Below the pieces are notes generated by a model. The model did not search any database, was not told where the DNA came from, and saw nothing but the letters and a program-made list of their open reading frames with translations. Made by a program: the position numbers and the translations under genes. DNA of 64,000 nt from Pelobates cultripes (Eukaryota; Chordata; Amphibia; Anura; Pelobatidae): NCBI GenBank assembly GCA_933207985.1, contig OW240916.1:299249451-299313450 (forward strand), read 5' to 3'. Of this stretch, positions 11,387 through 23,525 are shown one piece after another (position 1 is the first letter of the stretch; each line of letters starts with the position of its first letter).

Positions 11387-13385
11387 ATGAGACTTGCGTC
11401 CATCAAGTTCAGCCTTTCTCATGTCGGTTTTTGCTGTTGATCCAAAAGAAGGCAAAAAAACAACAACACAGATTGAATCACTGTCCAATTTTGAAACAAA
11501 CTATGAAAAAAATCCTTTTTGTTTCAAGAATGGCAATCAGATCTCTCCTTGTATTAAGAAGCTCTTAACCCCAATATATTTAAAATGATGTCCCTGAATA
11601 TTATGTTTTTGCAAGTACTCATCCAGTTGATGTCTAAACATCTGTACAGACTCTGATAAAACACTTCTTCAAGCAGTGAATTACACATACTTATTGTTCT
11701 TACTCTAGAAAAACCCTTTCCTTTGCTTTAGGCTAAATCTACTTTCTTCCAGTCTAAATGGGTGAACTTGTGTCCAATGAATAGTGCTGTTTATGAATAG
11801 ATTTCCAAACAATGGTTCGTATTGGCCCTGAATATATTTGTACAATGCTATACTATCCCCTTTGAGACACCATTTTTCTAAACTAAACAGGTTCATAACT
11901 AAAATGTTTAATTCTTTCATCCTGAGAACTAATTTTATTGTGCATGACAATACCTTGTAGATCTTAGCCACTGCTGATTGACATTCCACATTGTTGCCTA
12001 GTTGTGTCTAACAATTTCCAAATCCTTCTCATGTGTTGATATCACTACCATTTAAGGTGTAAGTTGCTTGTGTATCCTTTGCAACAAAGTGCATAACATT
12101 TATCTACATTAAATTGCATCTGCCATTTGAGTGCCCAGTCCCCAAATGTATCTAAATCCATCCAAAGCAAATTAATATCCTGTTTACATTGTATTACTTT
12201 ACCTAGTTTTGTGTCATCTGCAAACACAGGCACCTAAATTTTAATGTTCTACTCAAGAACAAGAGTTTTCAACTATGCCAATTTATTTTAGTTTGAATAC
12301 TAACCTGTTGTGTGGACCTGTAAAATCCAGGAAGATCACATCCACTGCAACATACTTCTACTTCTTTGTAGAATACAATAAAGTTAGTTTGACATGACCT
12401 ATGTGTCATAAAATCATAAAGATTTTTGCTAATAACAATGTTCTTCCAAACTAATTCCTGAAAATTACTCCTTAATAACGCCATAGATACTTTCACAGCC
12501 ACAAATGGTAAGCTCTTTAGTCTAGAATTTCCATGCAGAGATTTTGAACCATTTTAATATATGGGATCCCCATGTGTCTTTCTCCAATCATATGGTACAA
12601 ATCCAGAAAGGAAAGAATACTGAAAGATTAAAAACAGTGCCTCACTTATATCCACATTTAGCTCTTTCTGCACTTGTGGGTGAATACCATCAGGCCCTGA
12701 GGCATTGTTTACATTAACTTTCTTTAGTTGCTCCAGCACCTGGTCTTGAGTCATCCAATCACAATTATTCTGCAAGTTTTTTGCAGCAATCATTTGCATA
12801 TGTATTGCCATGGATTCCTCCTTAATGTACACCGATGAAAAATATTCTACATTTCTGCCTTTTCCTGGTCATTGTTTACTCACACATTAATCTCTGAGAA
12901 ATCAACCTTTTGAATTGATGTACTTAATTTTTTTGTTTATTTCTTACCCAATGGTATATACTGAGAAGTGCACATTTCTACTATTTGTATAAAGATATTC
13001 CATTCATCCTCTCAGTGTTTTTTTCACTGTATGCCATGTAATTAGTTGTTAATTACATGGCATGCAGTAATTAACAACCAATTGCATATCTTATTGCAAT
13101 TGGCCTTTTAAAAGCTTTTGCTTTTTTTAGTTTATTTCAAAAGACACCGTACTGTGTTCACTATTTCCAAAGTGCTCCCCTACTTAAATGTTTGATTTAA
13201 AAAAATCAGCATTGTTTGTTACAACCAGATCCAGACAAGCATCCTTTCTAGTTGGTGCTTGTACAAAGATGTCATCTAAAAAGTTAAAAAACCTGATGCC
13301 ACAAGCAGACCTACTAGTCCCTCTATCCTAATTTACGTCTAGGTAATTAATATCCCCAATATTTAAAGTTTTACACGGATGTGCA
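11387..13385 (-). pseudogene. CR1-like LINE ORF2 relic (endonuclease and RT) with 3' UTR
   Basis: Longest LINE copy in the window. From its 5' side (13385 downwards) it reads pieces of the endonuclease C-terminus (GDINYLDVN; APTRKDACLDLVVTNNADFF; NSEHSTVSFEIN, where active enzymes have SDH). Next come RT block NNASGPDGIHPQV (12832-12554), LYDFMTHRSCQTNF (12502-12269) and the catalytic motif FADDTKL with DKCYALCC (12233-12045). The C-terminal MECQSAVAKIYKVL to RLEESRFSLKQRKGFF block follows at 11989-11705, then the 3' UTR to 11387. Both aspartates of the FADD motif are present, but the reading frame is broken many times. The tail repeat seen in other copies is missing at 11387. Confidence 0.85.
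13025..13068. repeat. 19-bp palindrome inside the CR1 relic
   Basis: Arms 13026-13044 and 13050-13068 match at 18 of 19 positions around a 5-bp centre. A second small palindrome, CCAATTGCA with TGCAATTGG, follows at 13078-13109. Confidence 0.8.
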
Positions 13386-15058
13386 GCTGGCTGGGTTATT
13401 CACTTAACACCGGATTTTGCCCGTAATCGACAAAATCCAGTAAAAATTACCGTATTTTAACTGCAATGACAATTCTTATATTTACTAAACCCAAATACAG
13501 TTGCAATTCAGTCTACCCAACTGAATATGCAGCAATTGCCTGGATGCACTCAGTGTCCAAATTAAAATTGGTGTTTTTGCTTCAGAATCCTACATAAGGC
13601 ATAGGATTCGGAAGATTTACAAAAGCTCTGATTTTAAACTGAAAAAGTGCCAAATGCATACAGCAGGTTGCAGAGTCCAAAATTATCATTCACTTTCGTT
13701 CATGCAAGGGAACAATTATTTTAACTACTATTAGCCTACTGGCAGTGCTAGCAGCCAGCAAACAAATTGTTAAATAACCCTCGGCAAGGAAGTTATTATA
13801 TGACGGCTCACCAACACTTACAAGATAGCCACCACATTAAATAGACAATAAATAAATATAAAGCATATGGAGGTTTATAAGATACACAGATAATGCCTCC
13901 ATATGCCCCTACGTGCCATGCAGCAGGAGGGGATAAGTCTACTAAGTGTTTAAAACTAGCAACTGGACAGCTATTAATTATGTCTATAATCCATACACCG
14001 TAAATGCACATGTTTCACATAAGAATACGATTCATTTTATAAGGATTTAAAATCCCGGTAAATGTATTTTTAGACAATTGTCATATCTACTGTGTTTTGT
14101 TCTGTTTTTGGAAACATTTTAAGGCATTCATAAAAACAGACATTATTTTATTATTTTTATTATTTATTTTTTACCTCTTTAAACAGAGCGCAGATCTTGC
14201 TTAACCTCCATCATAAGAGGGAGTTACCCATGTGTTATGTCTTGACACACCATAAAAATGGTGTGATCACTTAAGTGACTGGAAAAAAAGGCATAAAAGG
14301 TTTGTTACATTCCTTCCTTCCTTGTTTTTACATTGACCAAACACGAGGATTTTTATATATTACCCACAAATAAAACCTGAATACTGTGAGACAGTACTGT
14401 ATTACATGTCTTATAAGTCCCTTCTGGGTGATCCTCTTAAACCTTGAGGTTTGAGTTAGTCAATTCAATTGATTGTCTGGCACTAAATGTATGATGAACT
14501 AGAATTGCAGCATTTTTTTTTTTATGTGGGATTTATCTTCTTCCAAAATGATAACTTCATGGTCTGGGAATCTGGGGCCTAGCCAAGGTTACAAGAGAGT
14601 TAGGCTCTTTAGTATCCAGCTATATATCTAGGTGGGACCCAGTTGAATCATGACATGAGTAAGTCTGTGCTTTCCGTTTATAGTCTTACGTTTAATTAAT
14701 GAGAAGCTGGACATTTTCCTAGGCTGCAGACAGTAATGATAAAAATAGATCTGTACAAGGAAATCTTCAAGTAGACAATCAAGGCAGGTCAACTGTTTAA
14801 GAGAACAGAGAATCTATTTGTCCAGCATGTTTTAACAATATAAATTGCAAAAAGGCTTAAAGGTTATACTCATAACAAATACAAGGTAATAATGTATGAT
14901 GCTACTTTATATTGCTCAGTATATAATACTGGGTTAACTAATAGTAGCTCTGGAATTAATCCATGTAGGTGATGAAGTGACACAAAAAGGAAATGGATCC
15001 AGTTGTTCTTTATTGCACTTTTTGTTTTGTATTGATTGCAGCATAAAACACTAAATGT
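13386..15058. other. Unassigned AT-rich sequence
   Basis: No gene found. 13390-13520 resembles the 'ttattcactaaa' type of frog MITE end only loosely. Confidence 0.45.
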
Positions 15059-15092
15059 GTTTCATGCCCTTCTGGCATTGAAGTATAATTTA
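15002..15092 (-). repeat. Repeat with stem-loop followed by GAAAC
   Basis: On the minus strand CTTCAATGCCAGAAGGGCAT folds into a short stem (TGCC / GGGCA) and is followed at once by GAAAC (15063-15059), then by AATCAATACAAAACAAAAAG and ATAAAGAAC. The same order (stem-loop, GAAAC, a TATTGATT block) is seen at 21475-21640. Confidence 0.5.
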
Positions 15093-15984
15093 GGTGTTCA
15101 TAATTGGGTATTTTTTGCTGTACACAGCAGTACATAAATTAAACTGCAACTTAAGGACAGTCAGAGCAACTTTGTTTTTTGTTGTTTGTGGATCACCCAC
15201 TTGACTATGTTGTTAGTTAGACTGGATGGAGCTAAAGGAAGAAGGAGATCAGGTAAAACTAGGGGTACTTTAACAACAAGGTTATTATGGCTGTACTTAA
15301 CTCCTTACCTACAGGCTCAATTGCTTCTTGCAGGAATGAAAACCACAAGGTTTGTGGTGTTGAACTCCTACTTGGTGTGTGAAGATGCTGGCACCTTCTA
15401 GTGTCTCCTCTGGAGAGTCCATAACAGGACAAAGAGGAGTGAGTTATGTGGCTGCTATACAACCTCAGAACCAGCTGCATGGACCTGCATCAATTATGAT
15501 GCCAAAATGTGACCAAAGTTGAATGGTGTGATGTAAAAAAGTACATGTGCTTTGAGGAGCATATGAAGAAGAAAAAGGAAAAAACACTGTCCTAAGTCTT
15601 GAAGATGACGAGGTGGAGTGGCCTCACCAAAAATGACTACAGATTGATGCACAGCATTAATAAGTGTACTGTGGTGTCCAGGAGGCACAGGGACCATGTC
15701 ACTTTTTTGGCTTTGACATGTACCCTATGCCCAGACCTGTGTTGCCACAAGGACCTTTACCTTAAAATTTTTTCTGAATTAAGCTTGTTTGGATCTTCAT
15801 GTACGTTCACTCAATCTTGCATTTTAGGGTTAAAATCTTAATCTTTAGAGGAAGCACATTCTAAACTGTTGATCTATTTAGTATACAGAATACAAATTAG
15901 GGAACAGCACACACATAAAAGATACAGTTTTACATTTTACAAGGCTACTTAAAATTACCTATCTTAGCAAACAAATATGGGGAT
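15093..15984. other. Unassigned sequence upstream of the hAT relic
   Basis: No left terminus of the hAT element is recognisable here. Short open frames have no domain. Confidence 0.4.
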
Positions 15985-18717
15985 TTCATTACACTAGATG
16001 GCCATCTTCCCTGCACAACCAATTAGCGGACAAAATCGGGTGTGCAGTGCGCAACGCCATCTGTGGCAAGGTCCACATAACCACAGATATGTGGACCAGT
16101 AGGCATGGGCAGGGACGCTATATCTCCCTTACTGCATACTGGGCAAACGTAGTGGCGGCTGGGCCTGAGGCGGATAGCAGTTTGGCGCATGTCCTTCCGC
16201 CACCGAGGATTGCAGGGAATTTCTCTTTGCCTCCTGTTGTCTCCTCCTCCTACTCCGTTTCATCTTTCTCTACCACCACCTCATCCTGGCAGCGTAACAC
16301 CTTCACCACCAACTTCAGCACAGCCAGGGGACACGACAGTAGGCTGTTTTAAAACTCATATGTTTGGGGGAAAAACCCCACACCGCGCAAGAACTGTGGA
16401 CAGGCATGGAACAACAGACCGATGAGTGGTTGTTGCCACTGAGCCTCAAGCCCGGCCTGGTGGTGTACGATAATGGGCAAAATCTCGTAGCAGCTCTGGG
16501 CCTTGCCAGTTTGACGCACATCCCTAGCCTGCATGTGCTGAATTTGGTGGTGCAGAAATTCCTGAAAAACTACCCAGATATATCAGAGCTGCTGCAGAAA
16601 GTGCGGGCCATCTGTGCGTGCTTTCGGTGTTCTCACCTTGCTGCTGCTCGCCTGTCTGCGCTGTAACTTCGGCCTTACAGCTCACCGTCTCATATGCGAC
16701 GTGCCCACAAGGTGGAACTCCACCTTGCACATGCTGGAGAGACTGTGCGAGCAGCAGCAGGCGATAGTGGATTTTTAGCTGCAGCACGCACGGGTCAGTA
16801 GCTCTGCGGAACATACCACTTCACCACCAATGAGTGGGCCTCCATGCAAGACCTGTGTGCCATTTTGCACTGTTTCGAGTACTCCACCAACATGGCCAGT
16901 GCAGATGACGCCATTCTCAGCCTTACTATCCCGCTTCTATGTCTCCTTGAAAAAACGCTTTGGTCGATGATGGAAGAGGATGTAGCACAGGAGGAAGAGG
17001 AGGAGGAAGAGGGGTCATTTCCACGGTTATCAGGCCAGTCATTCACAAGTGGCTTGGAGGATGGGTTCCAGCACCAGCATAGGCCAGGTACACAATTGTC
17101 CAGCCAGGGCACAGTTCTGGAGGATGAGGAGGATGAGGAGGAGGAGGATAAGGAGGAGGAAGAGGAACCATGTTCACAGCAGGGTGGCACCCAACGCAGC
17201 TCGTGGGCATCACTGGAGCGTGGCTGGGGGGAGACGGAGGACACAGACGAATACACCTCACAGAGAGGACAGCTTGTCCTTGCCTCTGGGCAGCCTGGCA
17301 CACATGAGCGACTACATGCTTCAGTGCCTGTGCAACGACTGCCAAGTTGCCCACATTCTAACTTGTGCTGATTACTGGATGGCCACCCTGCTGGATCCCC
17401 GTTACAAAGATAACATGCTGTCCTTAATTCCCCTCACTGGAGCGTGATCGGAAGATGCACGACTACAAGCGCATGCTGGTAGACGTGCTGCTGAGTGCAT
17501 TCCCAACTGACACCGGGGGCTCAGTGGAAGCACAAGGCGAAGGCAGAGGAGGAGGAAGAGGTCGCCAATGCACCGCCAGCACCTCAGAAGGCAGGGTTAG
17601 CATGGCCGAAATGTGGAAAAGCTTCGTAAGCATGCCACAACAAGCAGCTCCACCATCTGATATGGAACATCTTAGCAGGAGGCAGCATTTCAGCAACATG
17701 GTGAAACAGTACGTGTGCACACGCCTACACGTGCTGACTGATGGGTCTGCCTCATTCAACTTCTGGGTCTCCAAATTGGGTCTCCAAATTGGGTCTCCAA
17801 ATTGGGCACATTGCCCTTTATGACTTGTAGGTGCTGGCCTGCCCTGCAGCCAGTGTATTGTCTGAACGTGTGTTTAGCACGGCAGGGGGCGTTATCACAG
17901 ACAAGTGCAGCCTCTTGTCTGCAGCCAACATGGACAAACTCATGTTTATTAAAATGAACCAGGCATGGATTCCACCAGACTTGTCTGTACCTTGTGCAGA
18001 AAACACATTTTTACCGGCCTCACCCAGCCATTGTTATACTCAAGTGCACTTATTCTTTGTTTTCTTTTTTTATATGTCCCAATATTTTGGGGGCTACCCC
18101 AATTAAAACAAAAAAAACAACAAAAACAAACAAATAAAAAACAGTGTTGGCTACCTCCTCCGCCGCTTCCACCTACACCACCACGGTCACCACCTCCTCA
18201 ACCTCTGGGTCACTTAGTATAAACTATGTACACAATAGCAGAGGCTTGTGAAGGCCTTTTCTGCATGCATCAGGAGTTGAGCTCAGTTTGAACAATGAAA
18301 GAGAATAACCTGCACTCCAACCCTTTCTCAAATGGATAATTCTGGTGATCCTCCTGACAGCCATGCTTTAGATTTTGAATTATGTTCTTCCAAAGCTAAA
18401 ATCAAAGATTCCATCTAGTGTTATTTTATGGCTCAGCTGCATTTTTTATTTTTATGTTATTTAAAGAGATTTCCCTATCCACATTTGTTTGCAGGGCACT
18501 TGTCCTACTCTTACCCCCATTTCACTTCCTTTTGCAGCCGTCTAGCCATTTTCAGGACTTTTTTAGAGGCATTTTAATGCCCAAAAGTTCGGGTCCCCAT
18601 TGACTTCAATGGGGTTCGGGGTCAGGTTCGGGTCAAGTTCGAGCCCGAACTCAAACTTTTTGGCGGAGTTCGGCCGAACTCGGCAAACCCGAACATCCAG
18701 GTGTGCGCTCAACTCTA
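15985..18717 (+). pseudogene. hAT-superfamily transposase relic
   Basis: Pieces of one transposase occur in order across several frames: QLADKIGCAVRNAICGKVHI then TTDMWTSR (about 16020-16100, RNase H-like core start with the TTDxWTS motif), LVVYDNGQNLVAALGLA (16455-16505), LNLVVQKFLKNYPDISELL (16540-16600), ICDVPTRWNSTLHMLERL (16690-16745), FTTNEWASMQDLCAILHCFE (about 16815-16875), an acidic insertion with Glu/Asp runs (16975-17170), DYWMATLLDPRYKDNML (17371-17420), and the C-terminal dimerisation domain CPAASVLSERVFSTAGGV (17837-17890). Defects include an amber codon at about 16776 and several frameshifts. A GC-rich untranslated tail leads to a right terminus ending CGCTCAACTCTA at 18717 (TIR read inward: TAGAGTTGAGCG). 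The left terminus and N-terminal zinc finger were not found, so the copy is 5'-truncated. Confidence 0.85.
17764..17805 (+). repeat. 13-bp unit repeated three times within hAT coding region
   Basis: GGGTCTCCAAATT occurs three times in tandem just before the dimerisation domain. The 26 extra bases shift the frame. Confidence 0.9.
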
Positions 18718-18816
18718 GTCCCTACCAATCCTCACTTATTCAAGGACATGTACATGAAATTATAAACTGCTCGTTGAATAAATGGGCATACCAGACATTT
18801 TTTAATGTGATATTAA

Positions 18817-19257
18817 TTTAGAGGAACACCTCAAACGCTTAAGAACTTTAGCTTGTTGGAGTGTTTTTAGGATTAACAAAGTGTCCCCTCTTTCTCACTC
18901 TATAAAAGTATTGACTTCAAGACAAGGGTACGCATCCTCATTGCTTTGTGCCCATCATAAAACTAATGCAGTACTTGCCTTTGAGGAACATTGCACACAC
19001 AACACAGGGATTTCTGTACTTGTGACCTGCATCACAATGCTTTATGAGAAGTATTAGATATGTTGGCAGGCAAACACTACTGCTGGTCTCCTTGCGACAT
19101 TGTGGCGCTGCAGTAAGGCACCATGTCTCTGCTGAATTAAAGATTAGTTAAGCTATTTTTCAAGGTACTGTGGTGAGTCGAGTATTCTAAACTGACTTTT
19201 ACACACTCCAGCATTACATATAAAGATTTCTATTGAAATGCCATAGTGTTCCTTTAA
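18817..19257. mobile_element. Possible degenerate TTAA-bounded element
   Basis: The right end read inward is TTAAAGGAACACTATGGC, matching this window's TTAA element group. The left end TTTAGAGGAACACC is only similar and lacks a clean TTAA. Confidence 0.4.
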
Positions 19258-19305
19258 ACACCAAGGTCTAAAGTATCTGTGCATAATGAGCACAAAGTTC
19301 AGAAG

Positions 19306-19335
19306 TTGTGTGTGTGTGTGTGTGTGTGTGTGTGG
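19306..19335. repeat. (GT)n microsatellite
   Basis: About 15 GT units. Confidence 0.95.
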
Positions 19336-20774
19336 TTTATGATATATATTCTCCCAGCTAAAGTCAGATTTACTTACTCAAATACACCATTTAGCCATGT
19401 CCATAATAAGGCTAAATACGAGCTTTGGCTGTCTTCCAAATGTGAAGTGCACACTTTATTTTTGGCAGAGCTTATGTAAGTAAGTTAGAATATGAGATGC
19501 ATATAAATGATTTTATTTTTTAAACTGAACCAATATATATTAAAATACAATTAAATGTTCTAAATCCTATCAATTAAGCAGATTAAAAAAAATGAATGAA
19601 AAACATTTCAGTGAAGTGAAAAATGAATTTATAAAATCATCAAAAGGTGTGACCATAGCTGATATTAGTATTCAGATTTAAGTTTCTACAATTCTGTTTT
19701 TAGTGGATAAACAACGATGTACCATAAAACATTTATTTTGGAAAATTTTCAAGATGGATGTAAAACGAGTCAAAATTGCTTTCAAGTCCAAAGAATCTTT
19801 AAACCAAAATATTAGATATGGAGGGATTTTTAAAAAAATATTTGGAGCTATGGGTACTAAAGTATGTGCCATCTTAAAAATGAAATATATCTCACTTACA
19901 TTGAAGAGAGAATACAAATAAAACATTTGTAAAATGCATGTTGATATACATTTCGAACTCAATGGTAAATCAAAGTTTTATACAAAGTTCTTGTAATTTT
20001 CTGCATACTGATGGAATTTGCAAGGCTATAATTTGCATATTTTGCATATGGTAGAAATTTGCATAATTGCCGACCTTGTTCACACCATGCTGCTGGTTGC
20101 GACTATGGTTGGAAGTTATCTTATCAATATATTATGACTTTAAATAAAATAAATGTTGAGGTAGATAGGTAAAAATAGATGTTAGTTAAACTAATTCGAC
20201 CTTTTTTTCTACTGACTGAGATATGGGTAATTTGAATGAATAAGAATCTAAGCATTCAGATAAAAATATTTGCAGAACATCGATGATACTTTCCAAACAC
20301 TCTATGTCACCATGGTAACGGTTGTTTGAGTAACAAGGCTCTTGTGAGTTTCACTTTCTGACACCACAAAGAGATGACATAAAGGATCATAAATGAAACT
20401 TTATCTACGGAAACTGGAAATTAAAAAGATGCAGATAAGTGGTGTTTCATTTAGTATTGTGAAAAGATGTAGCTGTCAGCTACTTGTCATCACCCAGTAC
20501 ACACCAAGCACACAGCTGGGAATTTATATTATAATCATCTCTTTAAAATGTATTGTGACATTAAACATCAACAGTCTTTTTATCATTTACATTATAAGTC
20601 AGTGCGTCACCCAAGGTGTCTGACTCTCACCATAGACTATCGGGGTTATTTACCAAAGTGTGAGAATTGCTTTGAATTCAAAGCGAATTTTAAATTTAAC
20701 CCCAAAAAAACCAGAAAAATGTGTGTGTGTTTGTGTAGTGTGTGTAAACTGGGTGAGGGGAGGGCATTTTTATT
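19336..20774. other. Unassigned AT-rich sequence
   Basis: No gene. Bases 20646-20698 contain a half-site (accaaagtgtgagaattgct, ttgaattcaaagcg) like the ends of the palindromic MITE at 60478. Confidence 0.45.
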
Positions 20775-20900
20775 ATTTTGTTTTAATATTATTATTTTAA
20801 TATTATTATTATTATTATTATATTTTAATATTATTTAAAAATTATTATTATTTTAATATTATTATTATTTTAACATTATTTTATTTTAATATTTGTATTA
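20775..20900. repeat. (TTA/TAT)n-rich low-complexity tract
   Basis: Imperfect ATT/TTTTAATATT units about 125 bp long. It directly precedes a fold-back element and may hide that element's left end. Confidence 0.9.
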
Positions 20901-20904
20901 TTTT

Positions 20905-21340
20905 TATGAAATTGTTTTTTGTCCCCCGTCCCTGCTTTTTGCCTGGCCAGGGAGGGGGCTATGTTAATCCCTGGTGGTCCAGTGGCATTGGCTGCTCAGT
21001 GGGGGGGCTGGCAGCAAGCTGTTACTTACCTTTCCTGCAGTTCCTGTCAGCTCCTTTCTCCTCCGTGCAGCTTCCCTTTCAGCTCTGTTCTGCTCACAGT
21101 ATAAGTCTCGCGGTCTGTGTGCCGCGCGGAGCGGGTGGCCGCGGGTGGCGCGAGACTTACACTGTGAGCAGAATGGAGCTGACAGGGGAGCTGCACGGAG
21201 GAGCCCGGCGGTCCTAGTCTGTATTATGGCAATGTAAGTTGCCATAATACAGACATTGACTCGAGTATAAGCCGAGTGGGGGGTTTTCAGCACAGAAAAT
21301 GTGCCGAAAAACTCGGCTTATACTCGAGTATATACGGTAT
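20905..21340. mobile_element. Fold-back element with three hairpins
   Basis: GC-rich island in AT-rich surroundings. Stem 1: 21060-21112 with 21148-21203 (CTCCGTGCAGCT / AGCTGCACGGAG, GCTCACAGT / ACTGTGAGC). Stem 2: 21217-21256 (GTCTGTATTATGGCAA and complement). Stem 3: 21259-21327 (ACTCGAGTATAAGCCGAGT and complement). The right end is TATACTCGAGTATATACGGT. No coding frame is credible; the overlapping open frames on both strands arise from the palindromes. Class unknown. Confidence 0.7.
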
Positions 21341-21707
21341 ATAGGATACAGAATGCACACTATAACAATCACAATTGCCAATATAAATCTTTAATAAGTA
21401 TATATGTAACAATCAATACAAAAAGAGACAAAGTGACAAAAAAAGGGAAACAGTAATCCAAAAGTAAGGTACCCTTGATAAAGGCAGCCAGTAAGTGCCG
21501 AAACGTTGGGGTGATTGGTGGCTTGTGTTTCTGCCTTGAGGCTTGAAAAATTTAGGCAAATTAGTTTTGGATTACTGTTTGCCTTATTCTGTCACTTTGT
21601 TTCTTTTTGTATTGATTGTTATATGAATACTTATTAAAGCTTCATATCGGCAATCGAGATAGGTAAAACGAGTCAAATTATTAAAGCATTCTGTGTCCTG
21701 TATATAG
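21338..21707. mobile_element. Inverted-arm element with GAAAC stem-loop
   Basis: Short termini ATACAGAATGC / GCATTCTGTGTCC and long arms 21386-21454 and 21565-21641 (for example AACAATCAATACAAAAAG and its complement). The centre carries TTGATAAAGGCAGCCAGTAA, then GTGCCGAAACGTTG at 21475-21508: a GGCA/TGCC stem flanked by TTGATAA and GAAAC. This arrangement resembles a degenerate hammerhead-ribozyme core as known from Penelope-like and related retroelements, but the essential core C and G are not both present. Confidence 0.55.
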
Positions 21708-22132
21708 TAAAGGAAGCTTAAACATTAGATCTCTCTTTACAGGAAGAATTTAGGAAGGCTGTGTATGTAACATGCAGGGAGGTGTGACTAGGAGGTGCAT
21801 AAACAAAGTAATTTAAGCCCTAAATGGCAGAGAATTTAACTTTGAGACTGCAGGGCATTGTCTATACACCAAAACCACTCCATTAAGCTACGTTGTTTTA
21901 GTGCCTATAACCTTTAACTTAGAATTTACACTTTAGTGAATAACTCTGTAACTTTATTTACTAAACAACAAATTGTGATGAAGTGAATGCAAAACTGAAT
22001 TTAAAAAAATAGTCTAATTTGCTATTTGAAAAAATAGCCCAAATATGGCTAATTTTTTTTAAAGATTTTTATATCCACATTTTTTTCCAAAATATTGCAC
22101 TCTTATTCTCAAAATCCTATCAATTTAGGTGT
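21708..22132. other. Unassigned sequence
   Basis: AT-rich with several A and T runs. Nothing recognised. Confidence 0.4.
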
Positions 22133-22332
22133 TTAAAGTGACACTGTAGGTAGCCTAGTGTCTTGAGTACCATGGCACTGTGCTTGCATTCCACATTAAA
22201 CCATTCTTAAGATTTAAATGCTAAAGAAGACTAGACCTGGATGCCAGGGGCCCTGACTCAATGTTAAACTGCTTGTTAAACTGCCAGGCACCACAACCAA
22301 TTCAATGATATTAAATGGTTATAGTTCCTTAA
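22133..22332. mobile_element. TTAA-bounded short element, degenerate
   Basis: Left end TTAAAGTGACACTGTAGG; right end read inward TTAAGGAACTATAACCAT. About 200 bp, non-coding, same terminal pattern as the copies at 5516 and 29802. Confidence 0.55.
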
Positions 22333-23380
22333 TGCACATTCCATATCACAGGTAAAAGGACAGTAAACAAAAAAATATATATATATTGCTATTGTGAATG
22401 GTAATTATCGATCATATATCATACTGTATATCTGTTTTCAATCTAAGATATGTATTGCATTTCTTTTCTCATAGGAAAAGCCTTTCTTACAACATTCAAC
22501 TGCTGCATCTTTTAAAAATTTGTTCTTTGTTCCCATTTCAGCATTAAGTGAGATGAACAGAACAGTGGAAGTAAAATTGTATTTCAGGAACCTTTTTGCT
22601 TATTATCACCTAACAGCGAAATTCTTATGTGTCTCCTCTTCAAATTTTAAAATGCAGTGCCATGTGTACGGTGGACTGGAGTGACTCACTGCTGGTATGG
22701 GGCACAAATGTCTAAGGGATAATTAGATGTTCCACAAAGCCGGGCTTTATGGGTGTGTGGTTAGAAGAAAACCTTTGCTGAATGTAACACAGCACATATC
22801 ATTTAGAGTTTACCAAAAAGTGTGTGGAAAATATAGCAAAAGTGGTTAAATTAAAAAAAAAAAAGAATTCTGGTCTGAAGTGATTAAAACTTTTTGGTAT
22901 AATGTATGACACAAATACAACACTGCTTATCCTTATAAGACCACAAATACCCATGGCCAAGCATGGTAGTGATAGCATTGAATTATGGGGAAGCTTCTCA
23001 TTGTCAGAAACTGGAAATATTGTCAGGATTAAGCAAGACACATGGAGTAAAATATAGGGGATTCTAGAGGAAAACCTATTTCATTTTGCAAGACAGTTTA
23101 ATAACGCTAAATAGGCAATGAAATTTATCTTGGATAGGTTTAAAATCCTGGCATGGATGTAACTAAATAGCCCAGTAAAGCCCAGACCTCATCTCGGTCG
23201 ATAATCTGTAGAAAAACTTGAAAACTGCTCTTCACCAATGGACCCCATCCAACTTAACAGAGCTTGAGTAATTTTATAGAAGAATGATTTCAAATGTTGC
23301 ATAAAACAATTGGTAACAGTTCCAAAAATATCCATTTTAATTCCAGGATGTAACAGACCAAAACATGGGAATGTCTAGAT
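22333..23380. other. Unassigned AT-rich sequence
   Basis: No gene or identifiable repeat. An A-run lies at 22851-22864. The last 8 bp (23373-23380) are one copy of the target duplication of the next element. Confidence 0.45.
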
Positions 23381-23517
23381 CAGGGTTCTCTAAAGTCTGG
23401 CCTTGCAGCTGTTATTGAACTACAACTCCTATGATTCTTTGAATTAAATAGATAGACAGAGAATCAAGGGAATTGTAATTCAGCAACATCTGAAAGGCCA
23501 GAGTTTGGAGGACCCCG
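23381..23517. mobile_element. 137-bp non-autonomous hAT MITE, complete
   Basis: Begins CAGGGTTCTCTAAAGTCTGG and ends with the imperfect complement (read inward CGGGGTCCTCCAAACTCTGG). The whole element is close to one palindrome (CTACAACTCCTATGATTCT against AGAGAATCAAGGGAATTGTA). It is flanked by a perfect 8-bp duplication, GTCTAGAT, at 23373-23380 and 23518-23525, as expected for hAT insertion. Confidence 0.9.
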
Positions 23518-23525
23518 GTCTAGAT

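Noticed and set aside
16844..17371. 175-residue Glu-rich open frame as an independent gene, and the Ser-rich frame opposite it
   Set aside because: It is an internal piece of the hAT transposase relic; the flanking transposase blocks lie in other frames before and after it.
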